Below, one piece after another: positions 1 through 8,596 of a stretch of 64,000 bases of DNA (its first letter is position 1; each line of letters starts with the position of its first letter). The stretch spans positions 1-64,000 of the forward strand of contig NZ_JARFYM010000022.1 of NCBI RefSeq assembly GCF_030272705.1, written 5' to 3'. The position numbers and the translations under genes are program-made. The DNA comes from Rhizobium mayense (lineage in GTDB: Bacteria > Pseudomonadota > Alphaproteobacteria > Rhizobiales > Rhizobiaceae). Below the pieces are notes generated by a model. The model was not told the DNA's origin and searched no databases. It saw only the letters and a program-made list of their open reading frames with translations.

Positions 1-95
1 GAGCCCACCGGCATTCATGACCAACCTCCAAAAGGCAGTCTTGAATCTGATTTGCCTCGACTTGGAAAGCCAAACCGTTAAATCGTCACCACAGC

Positions 96-1712
96 CTAGG
101 CGGTGCGCTTGGCCTTTGCGAGCGACCAATAGGCCGGGCCCGACTCGACCTTGTAGCCGATATCGATGCGCGGATTTCGGGCAATCACATAGGACAGGGT
201 GATAATGCCGAGCAGGGGAAGATCGGTCAGTACCTTCTTTTCAGCCGCCTGGATGATCGCGATGCGCTTATTGAAATCAGGTTCGTTCTGGGCTTGAGCA
301 AGAAGATCATCAATGCCGGGAATGGCGACGCCGTAGTGGCTGTAATTGCCCTGTCCCTTGCCGTCGGCCTTGACTTCGGCCGCGGCGGCGAGCTGCGAGG
401 AGAGCGTCAGCGTCGGTACCGGCGGGAAGCTCGATGAGTAGAGAGCGAGCGCATTCTTGTCGAGGCGGTTGTCCGCATGGAACGCGTTGTGGTCGATCAT
501 GCTGAGATCGAGTTTGATATTCGCCCCACGCAACTGTTCCTGTATCATCAACATGATCGAGGAGTAGTCCTCGCGCTGGCTGACGTAGCAGGGGATCGTC
601 ACGCCGTCGGGAAAGCCTGCCTCGGCAAGCAACGCCTTCGCCTTTTCCGAATCGGGCTTGTATTGCAGTTCCGGCGGCAGATCGGCGAGCTTCACGGAGC
701 CGGCAAACTCTGAAGCAACCACCCCGACCATGGGTGCCGCAATGCCGTTGAAGGCGGTGGCAATCGCCATGTTGTCGATGCCGTAGCGTATGGCTTGCCG
801 CACCTTGAGATTGTCCAGCGGCTTGCGCGTCAGATTGATATTGAGCGTATTGTGGCTGCCTGGCGCCGTCGCATCAAAGATCGTCTGCGGCAATCGCTGC
901 TTGATCGAGTCGATCCAGCCTGGCGCACGCACGCCTTCGATCATATCGACCTGACCGGATGCAAAGGCGAGGGTGCGTGCCGTCGTATCGGCGATGTAGG
1001 AGATCTGCAGATTGGGCGTGACTGGGGGGCCGTCGAAATGATCCGGAAAGGCAACGAACTGAATTCCGTCCGTCTGGCTGAAGGACTTGACCTGGTAGGG
1101 ACCGGTGCCGATCGGGTCGGTGTTGTAGCCGTCGCCTCTCTCCTCGAATGCCTTCTTGCAAAGAATTGAGACACTGAGCGTCGAAGCGCAACTGCCGTTG
1201 AACAGCGGATCCGGGCTTTTCAGCGTGAAGCGGACCGTCACCGGGTCCACGGCCTCGCAGGTGGCAATGTTGGAATAGAAGACCTTGTTGGCCGTCGGCA
1301 GTTTCGGATCGAGCTGGCGGCCGAATGTGAAGACGACGTCATCGGCGGTTACTTCGCCGTAGCCCTTGTGAAATTTCACGCCCCTGCGGATTTTGTAGGT
1401 CCAGGTCTTGGCATCGGCTGAGGATTCCCAGCTTTCGGCGATGCTCGGCAGAAACTCTCCCGGCTTCACCGCCCAGCGACCATCGGGTGCTTTCACCAAG
1501 GTGTCGTACATCTGGTAAATCCCCCAGTTGTCGCCACCGTTGAGACCGGTCTGCTGCGGATTAAGGCCGACTGGGCCGCGGGCGGCAAGCGCGATTGTGA
1601 TGCTGCCGCTATCAGCCGCAAAGCTCGGCGCACTTGCGACGCTGGAGCCCAAGGCGGCTGCGGCTGTCACCAATCCGGTTTGAACGAGAAACTCCCTGCG
1701 CGAAACGCTCAT
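96..1712 (-). CDS. ABC transporter substrate-binding protein, family 5 (peptide/oligosaccharide type)
   Basis: A 538-residue periplasmic solute-binding protein of the DppA/OppA class (SBP family 5). The N-terminus MSVSRREFLVQ followed by an alanine-rich hydrophobic stretch and SFAAD is a twin-arginine signal. Family hallmarks are GTGPYQVKSF in the middle, VRQAIRYGIDN, and AKALLAEAGFPDGV. The length is normal for the family. The start is supported by GGAGG just upstream on the minus strand. No permease or ATPase is visible; they may lie beyond position 1. It follows the amino-sugar operon on the same strand after a 417-bp gap, so chitooligosaccharide or peptidoglycan-fragment binding is possible, but this is context inference only. 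Peptides, opines or nickel are alternatives. Confidence 0.9.
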   Translation of the reverse strand: MSVSRREFLVQTGLVTAAAALGSSVASAPSFAADSGSITIALAARGPVGLNPQQTGLNGGDNWGIYQMYDTLVKAPDGRWAVKPGEFLPSIAESWESSADAKTWTYKIRRGVKFHKGYGEVTADDVVFTFGRQLDPKLPTANKVFYSNIATCEAVDPVTVRFTLKSPDPLFNGSCASTLSVSILCKKAFEERGDGYNTDPIGTGPYQVKSFSQTDGIQFVAFPDHFDGPPVTPNLQISYIADTTARTLAFASGQVDMIEGVRAPGWIDSIKQRLPQTIFDATAPGSHNTLNINLTRKPLDNLKVRQAIRYGIDNMAIATAFNGIAAPMVGVVASEFAGSVKLADLPPELQYKPDSEKAKALLAEAGFPDGVTIPCYVSQREDYSSIMLMIQEQLRGANIKLDLSMIDHNAFHADNRLDKNALALYSSSFPPVPTLTLSSQLAAAAEVKADGKGQGNYSHYGVAIPGIDDLLAQAQNEPDFNKRIAIIQAAEKKVLTDLPLLGIITLSYVIARNPRIDIGYKVESGPAYWSLAKAKRTA

Positions 1713-2129
1713 CCTGTTTTCCTCCCAGATGCGTTCGAATGATTGTCAGCCGCCGATCGAGATCTCCTATGCTTCATGTTCGCTGTTTTCATCGTGCGAG
1801 GATCGATGCGACCGGCCGTTCAAGACAATCCTATAGGCTCGATCTGCTGCCCCTCCCAAGGCCTCAGCATAAAATCAGATCGGATATAAGATTGCTCATC
1901 AGGCACTATGCTGGTGAGTGGGGTGCGCGTCAAGGGAGCGCCTTGGAATATCACTAGAAGCCTCCCGCTTTCGGGCGGCATCTCCGGCAAGCGCATAGAG
2001 GAGCGCTCTGTCGCGGGCGGTTCCGCGAAAAGCTCAACAGTTCCCGAAGGGGCCGAGCCTCGGCGGAATCCCAGTTTCTTGCTTCCCCGCCCGCCGTCGA
2101 TGAGTGCAGCGGGCGGGATAAGCATCCGA
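1713..2129. other. Intergenic region between binding protein and SIS gene
   Basis: This 417-bp stretch has no recognisable gene. A 101-codon minus-strand frame (1820-2125) begins 4 bp after the upstream stop codon, but it has a weak ribosome-binding site and a composition that resembles no family I know. The region probably carries the promoter of the binding-protein gene. No inverted repeat like the GntR operator at 5829-5868 was seen here, so regulation of the binding protein by that GntR is not supported. Confidence 0.4.
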
Positions 2130-2858
2130 TCAAAGATGCGGATTGCGCGGCCGGTATTTTTTCACCAGACGCTGATTGATCTCCTTGGCGCCTGGCATGT
2201 TGGCGCTGAGATAGACGGGCGGGTCGCCGTCCTTGCAAAGTTCGGCGGCGACTTCGGCGAAGATTGCGTTCAGCACCGTGGCACCGATGGCGGTCGATGC
2301 CGGCCCGACTCTGAAATCACCGCCCGGCAGATCGATGAGGGCGTCGCCCGGCGGCAGGCCGTTGTCGAAGACGATATCGGCGATATCGGCCAAGCGGCGA
2401 CGGCCATTGGCGATGGCCGCGGAGTAAGCGAGCGAGGTGATGGCGATGACAGTAGCGCCGATCTCGCGGCCGTAGTCAGCGGCCTCGATCGGGGCGGCGT
2501 TGACGCCGGAATTGGAGGCGATGATCAGGACATCGCCGGGCTGCATGCCATAGCGTTCGAAGATCGGCCGTATCAGACCCTCGGTGCGTTCATAGACCGA
2601 GCTGATGACGGCGCCTTCATGCAGCATGGCCGAGCCGACCAGCACGGGGATGGTGAAGGCGAGGCCGCCGGCGCGGTAATGCACCTCCTCCGCCAGCATG
2701 TGCGAATGACCAGTGCCGAAGACATAGACGCGGCGGTCGGCTCGCGCGGCAGCGCAGATGACTTCGGCTGCCTTCGCCATCGGTTCGGCGAGCGTTTCGC
2801 TCAAGGTTTCCAGCCGGCCGATGATGGCGGAGAAATAGCTGTCCGTGACTGCGGTCAT
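2130..2858 (-). CDS. SIS-domain sugar-phosphate protein (UPF0309 type)
   Basis: A 242-residue protein built around one SIS (sugar isomerase) domain. RVYVFGTGHSHMLAEEV and VLIIASNSGVNAAPIE are the two phosphosugar-binding strands, with serines positioned to hold the phosphate. The family is UPF0309, which recurs next to nagA in other bacteria. The frame stays open far upstream, but the start at 2858 is chosen because GAGAGAGG precedes it and the gene then begins 23 bp after nagA. The role is probably isomerisation or etherase-type processing of an amino-sugar phosphate derived from cell wall or chitin, in the cytoplasm. The precise substrate cannot be read from sequence. Confidence 0.85.
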   Translation of the reverse strand: MTAVTDSYFSAIIGRLETLSETLAEPMAKAAEVICAAARADRRVYVFGTGHSHMLAEEVHYRAGGLAFTIPVLVGSAMLHEGAVISSVYERTEGLIRPIFERYGMQPGDVLIIASNSGVNAAPIEAADYGREIGATVIAITSLAYSAAIANGRRRLADIADIVFDNGLPPGDALIDLPGGDFRVGPASTAIGATVLNAIFAEVAAELCKDGDPPVYLSANMPGAKEINQRLVKKYRPRNPHL

Positions 2859-2881
2859 TGCGCGCCTCTCTCGTTTGCGTT

Positions 2882-4042
2882 TCAGGCTGACGGCTGGCCC
2901 GAGATCCAGGTCCCGGTGACTTCGATGCCATCGTTGATATGGACGAGATCGGCACGAGCGCCAGGCGTCAGGTGACCACGATCCGCGAGCCGCAGGAAGC
3001 GGGCCGGATAGGACGTCGCCATGCGCAAGGCTTCCGCCAGCGGCAATTCGAGGACGTTGACGCCGTAGCGGATCGTCGATGCCATATCGACGTCGGAGCC
3101 GGCGAGCGTGCCGTCGTCCAGTGTCAACTTCGAGCAATAGCCACCCTTGGTGCGGTAGACGGTGCGGCCGTTCAAGGTGAAGCTCGGAAGATCGGTACCA
3201 ACAAGCGACATGGCGTCGGTGACGAAGAACAGCCGACCTTCGCCGCGCTTGGCGCGAAGTGCAATGCGGAGCGCCCGCGGATCGACATGGTGGCCGTCGG
3301 CGATGATGCCGCACCAGGGCGCGGGATGGTCGATCGCGGCTCCCACGAGACCCGGCGCGCGATGGCCCATCTGGCTCATGGCATTGAAGAGATGGGTGAC
3401 GCCGCGGGCACCGGCGTCGAAGCGGGCATCGGCCGCCTCCGCAGTGCAGTCGCTGTGGCCGATACTGACGATGACGCCGCCTTCGTTCAGCGCCTGCACC
3501 TGGCGTTCGGTGACCTGCTCCGCCGCCATGGTAATAAGAAGGGTGCCGATCGCCTCGCGGGCGCGGATGAAGGTCTTGACGTCGCTGTCCTCGACGGGGC
3601 GCATCAGCTCGGCCAGATGCGCGCCCTTGCGGGCCGGCGCTAGGTGGGGGCCTTCGAGATGCAGGCCGGCGACGCCACGATTGGCCTTGACGGCCTCGGT
3701 CGCCGATTCGATCGCCGCCGTTGTCGCCGCTGCGACATCGGTGATCAGCGTCGGCAGCAGCGCCGTGGTGCCGTAGGGGCGATGCCCGTCGGCGATCATA
3801 TACATGGATTCGGCAGAGGGCTCATCGTTCAGCATGCGGCCGCCGCCGCCGTTCACCTGCGCATCGATGAAGCCGGGGGACAGCACGCCGCCTTGAAGGC
3901 GGATGACTTCGGCATTGTCGGGCACATTGTTGGCGGCGGTGATCGTGTGCACCCGGCCATTGCCCATCACCAGGGCGCTATCCTCATGAAACCGTTCGCC
4001 GTCGAAAATGCGGGCGCCGGTAAAGACCTTGTAGTCCATCAC
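2882..4042 (-). CDS. nagA: N-acetylglucosamine-6-phosphate deacetylase
   Basis: A 386-residue amidohydrolase-fold enzyme that removes acetate from GlcNAc-6-phosphate to give glucosamine-6-phosphate in the cytoplasm. Diagnostic segments are SPGFIDAQVNGGGG near residue 60 (the QxNG version of the metal motif, as in E. coli NagA), GLHLEGPHLAPARKGAH with the metal-binding Glu, IGHSDCTA and THLFNAMSQM with metal and substrate histidines, and VTDAMSLVGTD with the catalytic Asp. It overlaps the upstream SIS gene by 4 bp (ATGA), so translation is probably coupled. Together with the neighbouring SIS deaminase-like gene it would feed GlcNAc into glycolysis. Confidence 0.95.
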   Translation of the reverse strand: MMDYKVFTGARIFDGERFHEDSALVMGNGRVHTITAANNVPDNAEVIRLQGGVLSPGFIDAQVNGGGGRMLNDEPSAESMYMIADGHRPYGTTALLPTLITDVAAATTAAIESATEAVKANRGVAGLHLEGPHLAPARKGAHLAELMRPVEDSDVKTFIRAREAIGTLLITMAAEQVTERQVQALNEGGVIVSIGHSDCTAEAADARFDAGARGVTHLFNAMSQMGHRAPGLVGAAIDHPAPWCGIIADGHHVDPRALRIALRAKRGEGRLFFVTDAMSLVGTDLPSFTLNGRTVYRTKGGYCSKLTLDDGTLAGSDVDMASTIRYGVNVLELPLAEALRMATSYPARFLRLADRGHLTPGARADLVHINDGIEVTGTWISGQPSA

Positions 4043-5070
4043 ATGGTCTCCGTTACCTTGAGAAGATTAGCCGGCTTATCCGGATCGAAGCCCTTGCGCC
4101 GCGTCACGGACTCGACGAGGCGATAATAGCAGAGCAGCGACACCAGCGGGTCGAGCAGGCCGTTGCCGGTGGTGGGCATGCGCAGGTTAATGCCGGGGAG
4201 CGCGGCGGTGGAGAAGGATACGGCCGTGGCGCCAAGCTTCTGCAGGCGTTCTAGCGCCTTGGCATTGTTGGCGAAGGCGGCATCATCCGGCGAAAAGGCG
4301 ATGATCGGGAAGCCGGGCTGCACCAGCCGCATCGGCCCGTGCATCAGCTCAGCGAGCGAAAAGGCCTCGGCATGCAGGCCCGAGGTTTCCTTGGCCTTCA
4401 GCGCCGCCTCCAGCGCGATGGCGAAGGCAGGGCCGCGGCCGCCGGTATAAAGCGACGTGGCGTTGAAGAGCACGTCCTCGGCGGCCTTGCCGTCGATCCC
4501 CGATGTCGCCGCGAGCGCTTCCGGCAATTTGGCGAGGCCGGCGGCAAGCCTCTGGTCTCCCGAGATTGCCGCGGTGACGCCGGCAAGTGCGGCGACGGAG
4601 GCAATGAAGGATTTCGTGGCGGCAACACTCTTTTCCGGACCGGCATTGAGGCCGAGCACGATGTCGGCCTCCTTGGCGAGCGGGCTGTCGGCGACGTTGA
4701 CGACAGCAATCGTCGTGGCGCCGCCCTGCTTGGCGGCTGCCTGCAGCGCGATGATGTCGGGGCTGCCGCCGGATTGCGATACTGTGAAGTGGACGCCGCC
4801 CTTCAGGTGGAGAGGAGCGCCATAGACCGAGGCGATCGAAGGGCCGACCGAGGCGACGGGCACGCCATGGCAGATTTCGAAGAGATATTTGAAGAAGGTG
4901 GCTGCGTGGTCGGAAGAACCGCGCGCTGCCGTCGTGATCACAGAGGGGCGGCTGGAGGAAAAGAGCTTTGCGATTTCGGCAAAGACGGGCTTTTCCTTCT
5001 CAAGCAGGGTCGCCACGACGTCAGGCGACTGGCCGGCCTCCGCCAGCATCAGGGATTGGGTCTCGCTCAT
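4039..5070 (-). CDS. GlmS-like double-SIS isomerase/deaminase (probable glucosamine-6-phosphate deaminase, NagB-II type)
   Basis: A 343-residue protein equivalent to the isomerase half of GlmS without the glutamine amidotransferase domain. The first SIS domain has TTAARGSSDHAATFFKYL and TVSQSGGSPDI; the second has GRGPAFAIALEAALKAKE and the ELMHGPMRL strand. The C-terminus PANLLKVTETM matches the catalytic tail of GlmS-type isomerases. With no amidotransferase domain it cannot make glucosamine-6-P from glutamine, and the operon has no classical NagB, so deamination of glucosamine-6-P to fructose-6-P is the likely role (inference; AgaS-like activity is an alternative). It overlaps both neighbours by 4 bp. 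Confidence 0.85.
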   Translation of the reverse strand: MSETQSLMLAEAGQSPDVVATLLEKEKPVFAEIAKLFSSSRPSVITTAARGSSDHAATFFKYLFEICHGVPVASVGPSIASVYGAPLHLKGGVHFTVSQSGGSPDIIALQAAAKQGGATTIAVVNVADSPLAKEADIVLGLNAGPEKSVAATKSFIASVAALAGVTAAISGDQRLAAGLAKLPEALAATSGIDGKAAEDVLFNATSLYTGGRGPAFAIALEAALKAKETSGLHAEAFSLAELMHGPMRLVQPGFPIIAFSPDDAAFANNAKALERLQKLGATAVSFSTAALPGINLRMPTTGNGLLDPLVSLLCYYRLVESVTRRKGFDPDKPANLLKVTETM

Positions 5071-5840
5071 GGGTCATCTCCAATTCTTAATTCGGCAACG
5101 AAATCATAGGCATCGCCGCGATAATGCGAGCGGGTGTATTCAACGACGCGCTGGTCTTCCAGGCGTGAAATACGTTCGATCAAAAGCGCCGGCGCGCCGG
5201 CCTTGACGTTGAGGATCGATGCGGAGGTCGGATCGAGTGTCACCGCCGTCAGCCGCTGCAGGGCCCGGACCGGCTTGAAGCCATTCCCCGTCAGCGCATC
5301 ATAGAGCGAACCCTCGGAAACCGCATCCTCGCCCAGAAATTTGATCGGAACGACGGCGCGCTCGATGGCGAGCGGCTGGCCGTCGGCAAGACGCAGGCGG
5401 TCGAGCCGTAGCACCGGCTCATCTTGGCCGAGACCGAGCAGGAAGGATTCTTCCGGGGCGGGCGGGCTGACGGTACGCGAGAGGATCTTTGCCGCCGGCT
5501 CGCGGCCACGCGAGCGCATATCGGCAGAGAAGGAGGAGAGGCGCCAGAGCGATTGTTCGATACGCTCGACGCGCTCCGACACGAATGTGCCGCTGCCGTG
5601 ACGTGACTCGATCGCACCCGAGGCCAGCAGATCGCGATAGGCGGTGCGGACCGTGACGCGGCCGACCTGCAAGGCCTCGGCCAGATCACGCTCGCCCGGC
5701 AGTGCCGTTCCCGATTTGAGCAGGCCTTCCTGGATGAGGCCGGTCAGCGCCTGCGCCAGGCGTTTGTACAACGGCCCGGTCATGGCCTCGTCGCGCAGGC
5801 CACGGCTGTTCAGTTCTGCAATCAAACTGGTTCTATCCAT
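5067..5840 (-). CDS. GntR/HutC-family transcriptional regulator of the amino-sugar operon
   Basis: A 257-residue regulator. The N-terminal winged helix (residues about 15-80) contains LKSGTALPGERDLAEALQVGRVTVRTAYRDL and the wing SRHGSGTFVSE. The C-terminal UTRA effector domain follows, with PVLRLDRLRLADGQPLAIERA. UTRA regulators next to nagA normally sense GlcN-6-P or GlcNAc-6-P (NagR/DasR type). The frame is open further upstream to 5933, but the ATG at 5840 is preferred because four operator half-sites surround it and the family N-terminus begins here. It is the first gene of a tightly overlapping operon with the SIS and nagA genes, so autoregulation is expected. Confidence 0.9.
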   Translation of the reverse strand: MDRTSLIAELNSRGLRDEAMTGPLYKRLAQALTGLIQEGLLKSGTALPGERDLAEALQVGRVTVRTAYRDLLASGAIESRHGSGTFVSERVERIEQSLWRLSSFSADMRSRGREPAAKILSRTVSPPAPEESFLLGLGQDEPVLRLDRLRLADGQPLAIERAVVPIKFLGEDAVSEGSLYDALTGNGFKPVRALQRLTAVTLDPTSASILNVKAGAPALLIERISRLEDQRVVEYTRSHYRGDAYDFVAELRIGDDP

Positions 5841-5868
5841 GGGTTCTTTGTAGAACCTATTTAGAACC
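5829..5868. promoter_or_regulatory. Nested inverted-repeat operator, probable GntR site
   Basis: Four copies of one hexamer lie in 40 bp: GGTTCT at 5829-5834 and 5842-5847, and its complement AGAACC at 5852-5857 and 5863-5868. The inner pair is a perfect inverted repeat with a 4-bp spacer, and the outer pair flanks it. The cluster covers the gntR start codon and its leader. This arrangement fits a dimeric GntR/UTRA regulator binding its own promoter. Confidence 0.75.
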
Positions 5869-5996
5869 AATTCGCAAGATGAATCTGATCTGTAGCCTGA
5901 ATATGAATCGACGGGGCGCGAAGTGCGCCTCAAACGTCACGCGCTCGCCTGAGCGCACGGAGGTTTCTCTAGTCTTTTGAATCTAGGCGATTTTAT

Positions 5997-6026
5997 CCGC
6001 TTTCAAGTGGTTCCACCTGAAAGCGG
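5997..6026. repeat. Short palindromic intergenic repeat between gntR and galM
   Basis: CCGCTTTCA and TGAAAGCGG form a 9-bp perfect inverted repeat with a 12-bp loop. It lies 42 bp past the galM stop codon. It can fold as RNA on the galM transcript and may act as a processing or termination hairpin, although no U-run follows. A related palindrome sits at 34710-34736. Confidence 0.55.
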
Positions 6027-6067
6027 AGTGCCTGTGGCCGACAATTTCGGGAAATTGCGCCCTCAGC

Positions 6068-7093
6068 TCAATTCTTGGTGAAGATGTAGTCCGTTTCCTG
6101 GCGCAGCACTTCGCCGGGGCGAAGAACGGCGTTCGGGAAGCCCTCATGGTTGATGGCATCCGGCCAGACCTGAGTTTCCAGGCAGAAGCCGGCGAAGGGG
6201 CCGATCTTGCGGCCGTCGTGGCCGGGAACGGGAACATCGAGCTTGAAGCCGGCGTAGAACTGCACGCCGGGCTCGGTCGTGCGCACTTCCAGCGAGACGC
6301 CGGAATTGACGCTGCGCGCCAGAACGACCGAGCGCTTGGCGGTGCGCTCCGAGGACAGGCAGAAATTGTGGTCGTAGAGCGCCTGTTCGGCGCCATCGAA
6401 GCGCTTCATCGGCGCCATTTCGCGGAAATCGAAGACGGTGCCGGCGACGGGGCGAACCTCGCCTGTCGGCACCTGCTTCTCGTCCGTCGGCGTATAGTGA
6501 TCCGCGGCGATCATGATGTCATGACCGAGCGCGTCGTCGCGGCCGTCGAGGTTGAAATAGGCGTGCTGGCAGACATTGGCGAGCGTCGGCTTATCGGTGG
6601 TCGATTCGTAAGTGATCGAGAATTCGCCGTTGCCATGCACCCAATAGGTTGCCTGGATCGTGCACTTGCCGGGATAGCCGGCGCGGCCGTCGGGATCGAC
6701 GATCTTCAGCACGACGCGGTCGGCGGCGTGCTCGACGATCGTCCAGTTGCGCTTGGCGATGTTGTCCTTGCCGCCGTGCAGATGGGTGACGCCTTTTTCG
6801 TTGAGTTCGAGCTGATATTCCTTGCCGTCCAGCTTGAAATGGCCAGCGCCGATGCGATTGGCGCAGCGGCCGGGCGTGGCGCCGAAATACGAGGAATGAG
6901 CGGGATAGTCGGCGAAATTATCGAAGCCGAGCAGCAGCGCCGGGCCGTGACCTTCCAGGCGCAGGTCCTGGATGACGGCACCCCAGGTTATGATGTGGGC
7001 CGTCAGGCCGCCGCCTGATATCTTGACGCGATAGACCGTCTCGCCATTCGCCGTCGTTCCAAAAACTTCGCGTTCCAAACCATTGTCCGTCAT
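6068..7093 (-). CDS. galM: Aldose 1-epimerase (galactose mutarotase)
   Basis: A 341-residue cytosolic mutarotase interconverting alpha and beta anomers of hexoses. Family landmarks are in order: GVTHLHGGKDNIAKRNW with the first substrate-contacting His, NVCQHAYFNLDG with the catalytic His, and GFCLETQVWPDAINHEGFPNAVLRPGE with the catalytic Glu near the C-terminus. The length is standard. It stands alone between two regions transcribed the same way, with about 225 bp before gntR and 313 bp after the VWA gene. The ribosome-binding site is weak (GGA upstream), but the N-terminus fits the family. Confidence 0.93.
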   Translation of the reverse strand: MTDNGLEREVFGTTANGETVYRVKISGGGLTAHIITWGAVIQDLRLEGHGPALLLGFDNFADYPAHSSYFGATPGRCANRIGAGHFKLDGKEYQLELNEKGVTHLHGGKDNIAKRNWTIVEHAADRVVLKIVDPDGRAGYPGKCTIQATYWVHGNGEFSITYESTTDKPTLANVCQHAYFNLDGRDDALGHDIMIAADHYTPTDEKQVPTGEVRPVAGTVFDFREMAPMKRFDGAEQALYDHNFCLSSERTAKRSVVLARSVNSGVSLEVRTTEPGVQFYAGFKLDVPVPGHDGRKIGPFAGFCLETQVWPDAINHEGFPNAVLRPGEVLRQETDYIFTKN

Positions 7094-7406
7094 TTCAGCT
7101 ATCCATTCCTATTGAAAATTCGAAGCCAGAACCTGCCCCCATTTGCGCCGGTCCGCAATCAGTCGATTGCGAAATTTAGGCGCGGCGGATTGTCGATCAA
7201 GTGCCACTCGGGTTTTCCCTCGACGGCCGCGGAAGCGGCAGACTGCGCTGGAAATGTGCAAGGCGTACGACAGAGGGGTGCGTCGGTTTTGGTTTGGGCT
7301 TGTCAGGAGAGTTTGGTTTTGATTTAGCCTTGTGCGCAACCGGCAGACTCGCCTGACCATAACCATCAAACAGGCAAGACAGAGACTAGCGGTCAATCAA
7401 GTATGA
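7094..7406. other. Intergenic region, nothing recognised
   Basis: A 313-bp gap between galM and the VWA gene. It probably holds the galM promoter. I see no tRNA, riboswitch or strong terminator; reading frames here are short and lack family features. Confidence 0.4.
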
Positions 7407-8594
7407 TCAACGCGACAATTCCCGCGTCGCCTTCTCCAAACCGCCGAGCGTCAGCGGATACATCCGCTCCGCAAGCAAGCGGCGGATGATCGAGATCGAG
7501 GTGGTGTGGCTCCAATAGCCTTCTGGCACGGGATTGAGCCAGACGCATTTGCGGAAATGGCCGGTGATGCGGTTGAGCCAGACCTCGCCGGCCTCCCTGT
7601 TCCAGTGTTCCACCGAGCCGCCGGGATGGGTGACCTCATAAGGGCTCATCGAGGCGTCGCCGACGAAGACGACGCGATAATCGGAGCCGAAGGTGCGGAT
7701 CAGATCGGCCGTTGCTGTGCCGTCGACTCGCCGGCGGCGATTGTCCTTCCACACGCCTTCGTAGAGGCAGTTATGGAAATAGAAATACTCCATGTGCCGG
7801 AATTCGGCGCGAGCCGCGGAGAACAGCTCCTCCACCACGCGGATATGATCGTCCATCGAGCCGCCGACATCGAAGAACATCAGCAGTTTAACGGCATTGC
7901 GCCGCTCCGGCCGGGTCTGGACGTCGAGGTAGCCATGTTCGGCGGTGGAGCGGATCGTGCCCGAAAGGTCGAGTTCTTCGGCTGCTCCTTCGCGCACCCA
8001 GCGGCGGAGCCGTTTCAGCGCCACCTTGATGTTGCGGGTGCCGAGCTCGATGCTGTCGTCGAGATTTTGGAATTCGCGGCGGTCCCAGACTTTCACCGCC
8101 TTGCGATGATGGGATGCCTCCTGGCCGATGCGCACGCCTTCGGGATTGTAGCCATGTGCGCCGAACGGCGAAGTGCCCGCCGTACCGATCCATTTCGAGC
8201 CGCCCTGGTGCCGTCCCTTTTGTTCGGCAAGACGCTCACGCAGCGTCTCCATCAGCTTTTCGAAGCCGCCGAGCGCCTCGACCAGCTTCTTTTCCTCGTC
8301 CGTCAGATGTTTTTCGGCGAGCTTGCGTAGCCATTCCTCGGGGATGGCAGCCGCCTCGGTCGCCACCCTGTCACCGCCGACTGCCTCGACACCGCGGAAG
8401 TAGTCGGCGAAGACCTGGTCGAAACGGTCGATGAAGCGCTCGTCCTTGATCAGGGCCGCTCGGGCCAGATAATAGAAGGCCTCGACATCGTAGTCCGCGA
8501 TCCCTTCTTCCATTCCCTCCAGAAGCGACAGGAATTCCCGGAGCGTCACCGGAACCTTCGCTTCCTTCAGCTTCAGGAAGAAGGGAATGAACAA
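7407..8594 (-). CDS. VWA-domain protein, CoxE-like
   Basis: A 395-residue protein. The N-terminal half is charged and helical (residues about 60-150 include LTDEEKKLVEALGGFEKLMETLRERLAEQ). The C-terminal half is a von Willebrand A domain with the metal-site strand LLMFFDVGGSMDDH (DxGxS form) and VVFVGDASMSPYE. CoxE-type VWA proteins act with MoxR AAA ATPases as metal-dependent chaperones that activate or assemble partner enzymes. A MoxR gene lies 1.4 kb upstream, separated by metA. The gene begins 2 bp after the metA stop, so it is probably co-transcribed with metA. The client protein is not visible. Confidence 0.88.
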   Translation of the reverse strand: MFIPFFLKLKEAKVPVTLREFLSLLEGMEEGIADYDVEAFYYLARAALIKDERFIDRFDQVFADYFRGVEAVGGDRVATEAAAIPEEWLRKLAEKHLTDEEKKLVEALGGFEKLMETLRERLAEQKGRHQGGSKWIGTAGTSPFGAHGYNPEGVRIGQEASHHRKAVKVWDRREFQNLDDSIELGTRNIKVALKRLRRWVREGAAEELDLSGTIRSTAEHGYLDVQTRPERRNAVKLLMFFDVGGSMDDHIRVVEELFSAARAEFRHMEYFYFHNCLYEGVWKDNRRRRVDGTATADLIRTFGSDYRVVFVGDASMSPYEVTHPGGSVEHWNREAGEVWLNRITGHFRKCVWLNPVPEGYWSHTTSISIIRRLLAERMYPLTLGGLEKATRELSR

Positions 8595-8596
8595 GG

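Noticed and set aside
1820..2125. 101-codon minus-strand frame after the SIS gene
   Set aside because: No family resemblance, weak ribosome-binding site and unremarkable composition; kept as intergenic.
1908..2975. 355-codon plus-strand frame opposite the SIS gene
   Set aside because: It is the antisense of a well-supported gene and shows no domain features.
7094..7406. Search for a tRNA or small RNA in the galM upstream gap
   Set aside because: No cloverleaf, T-loop consensus or strong terminator was visible.
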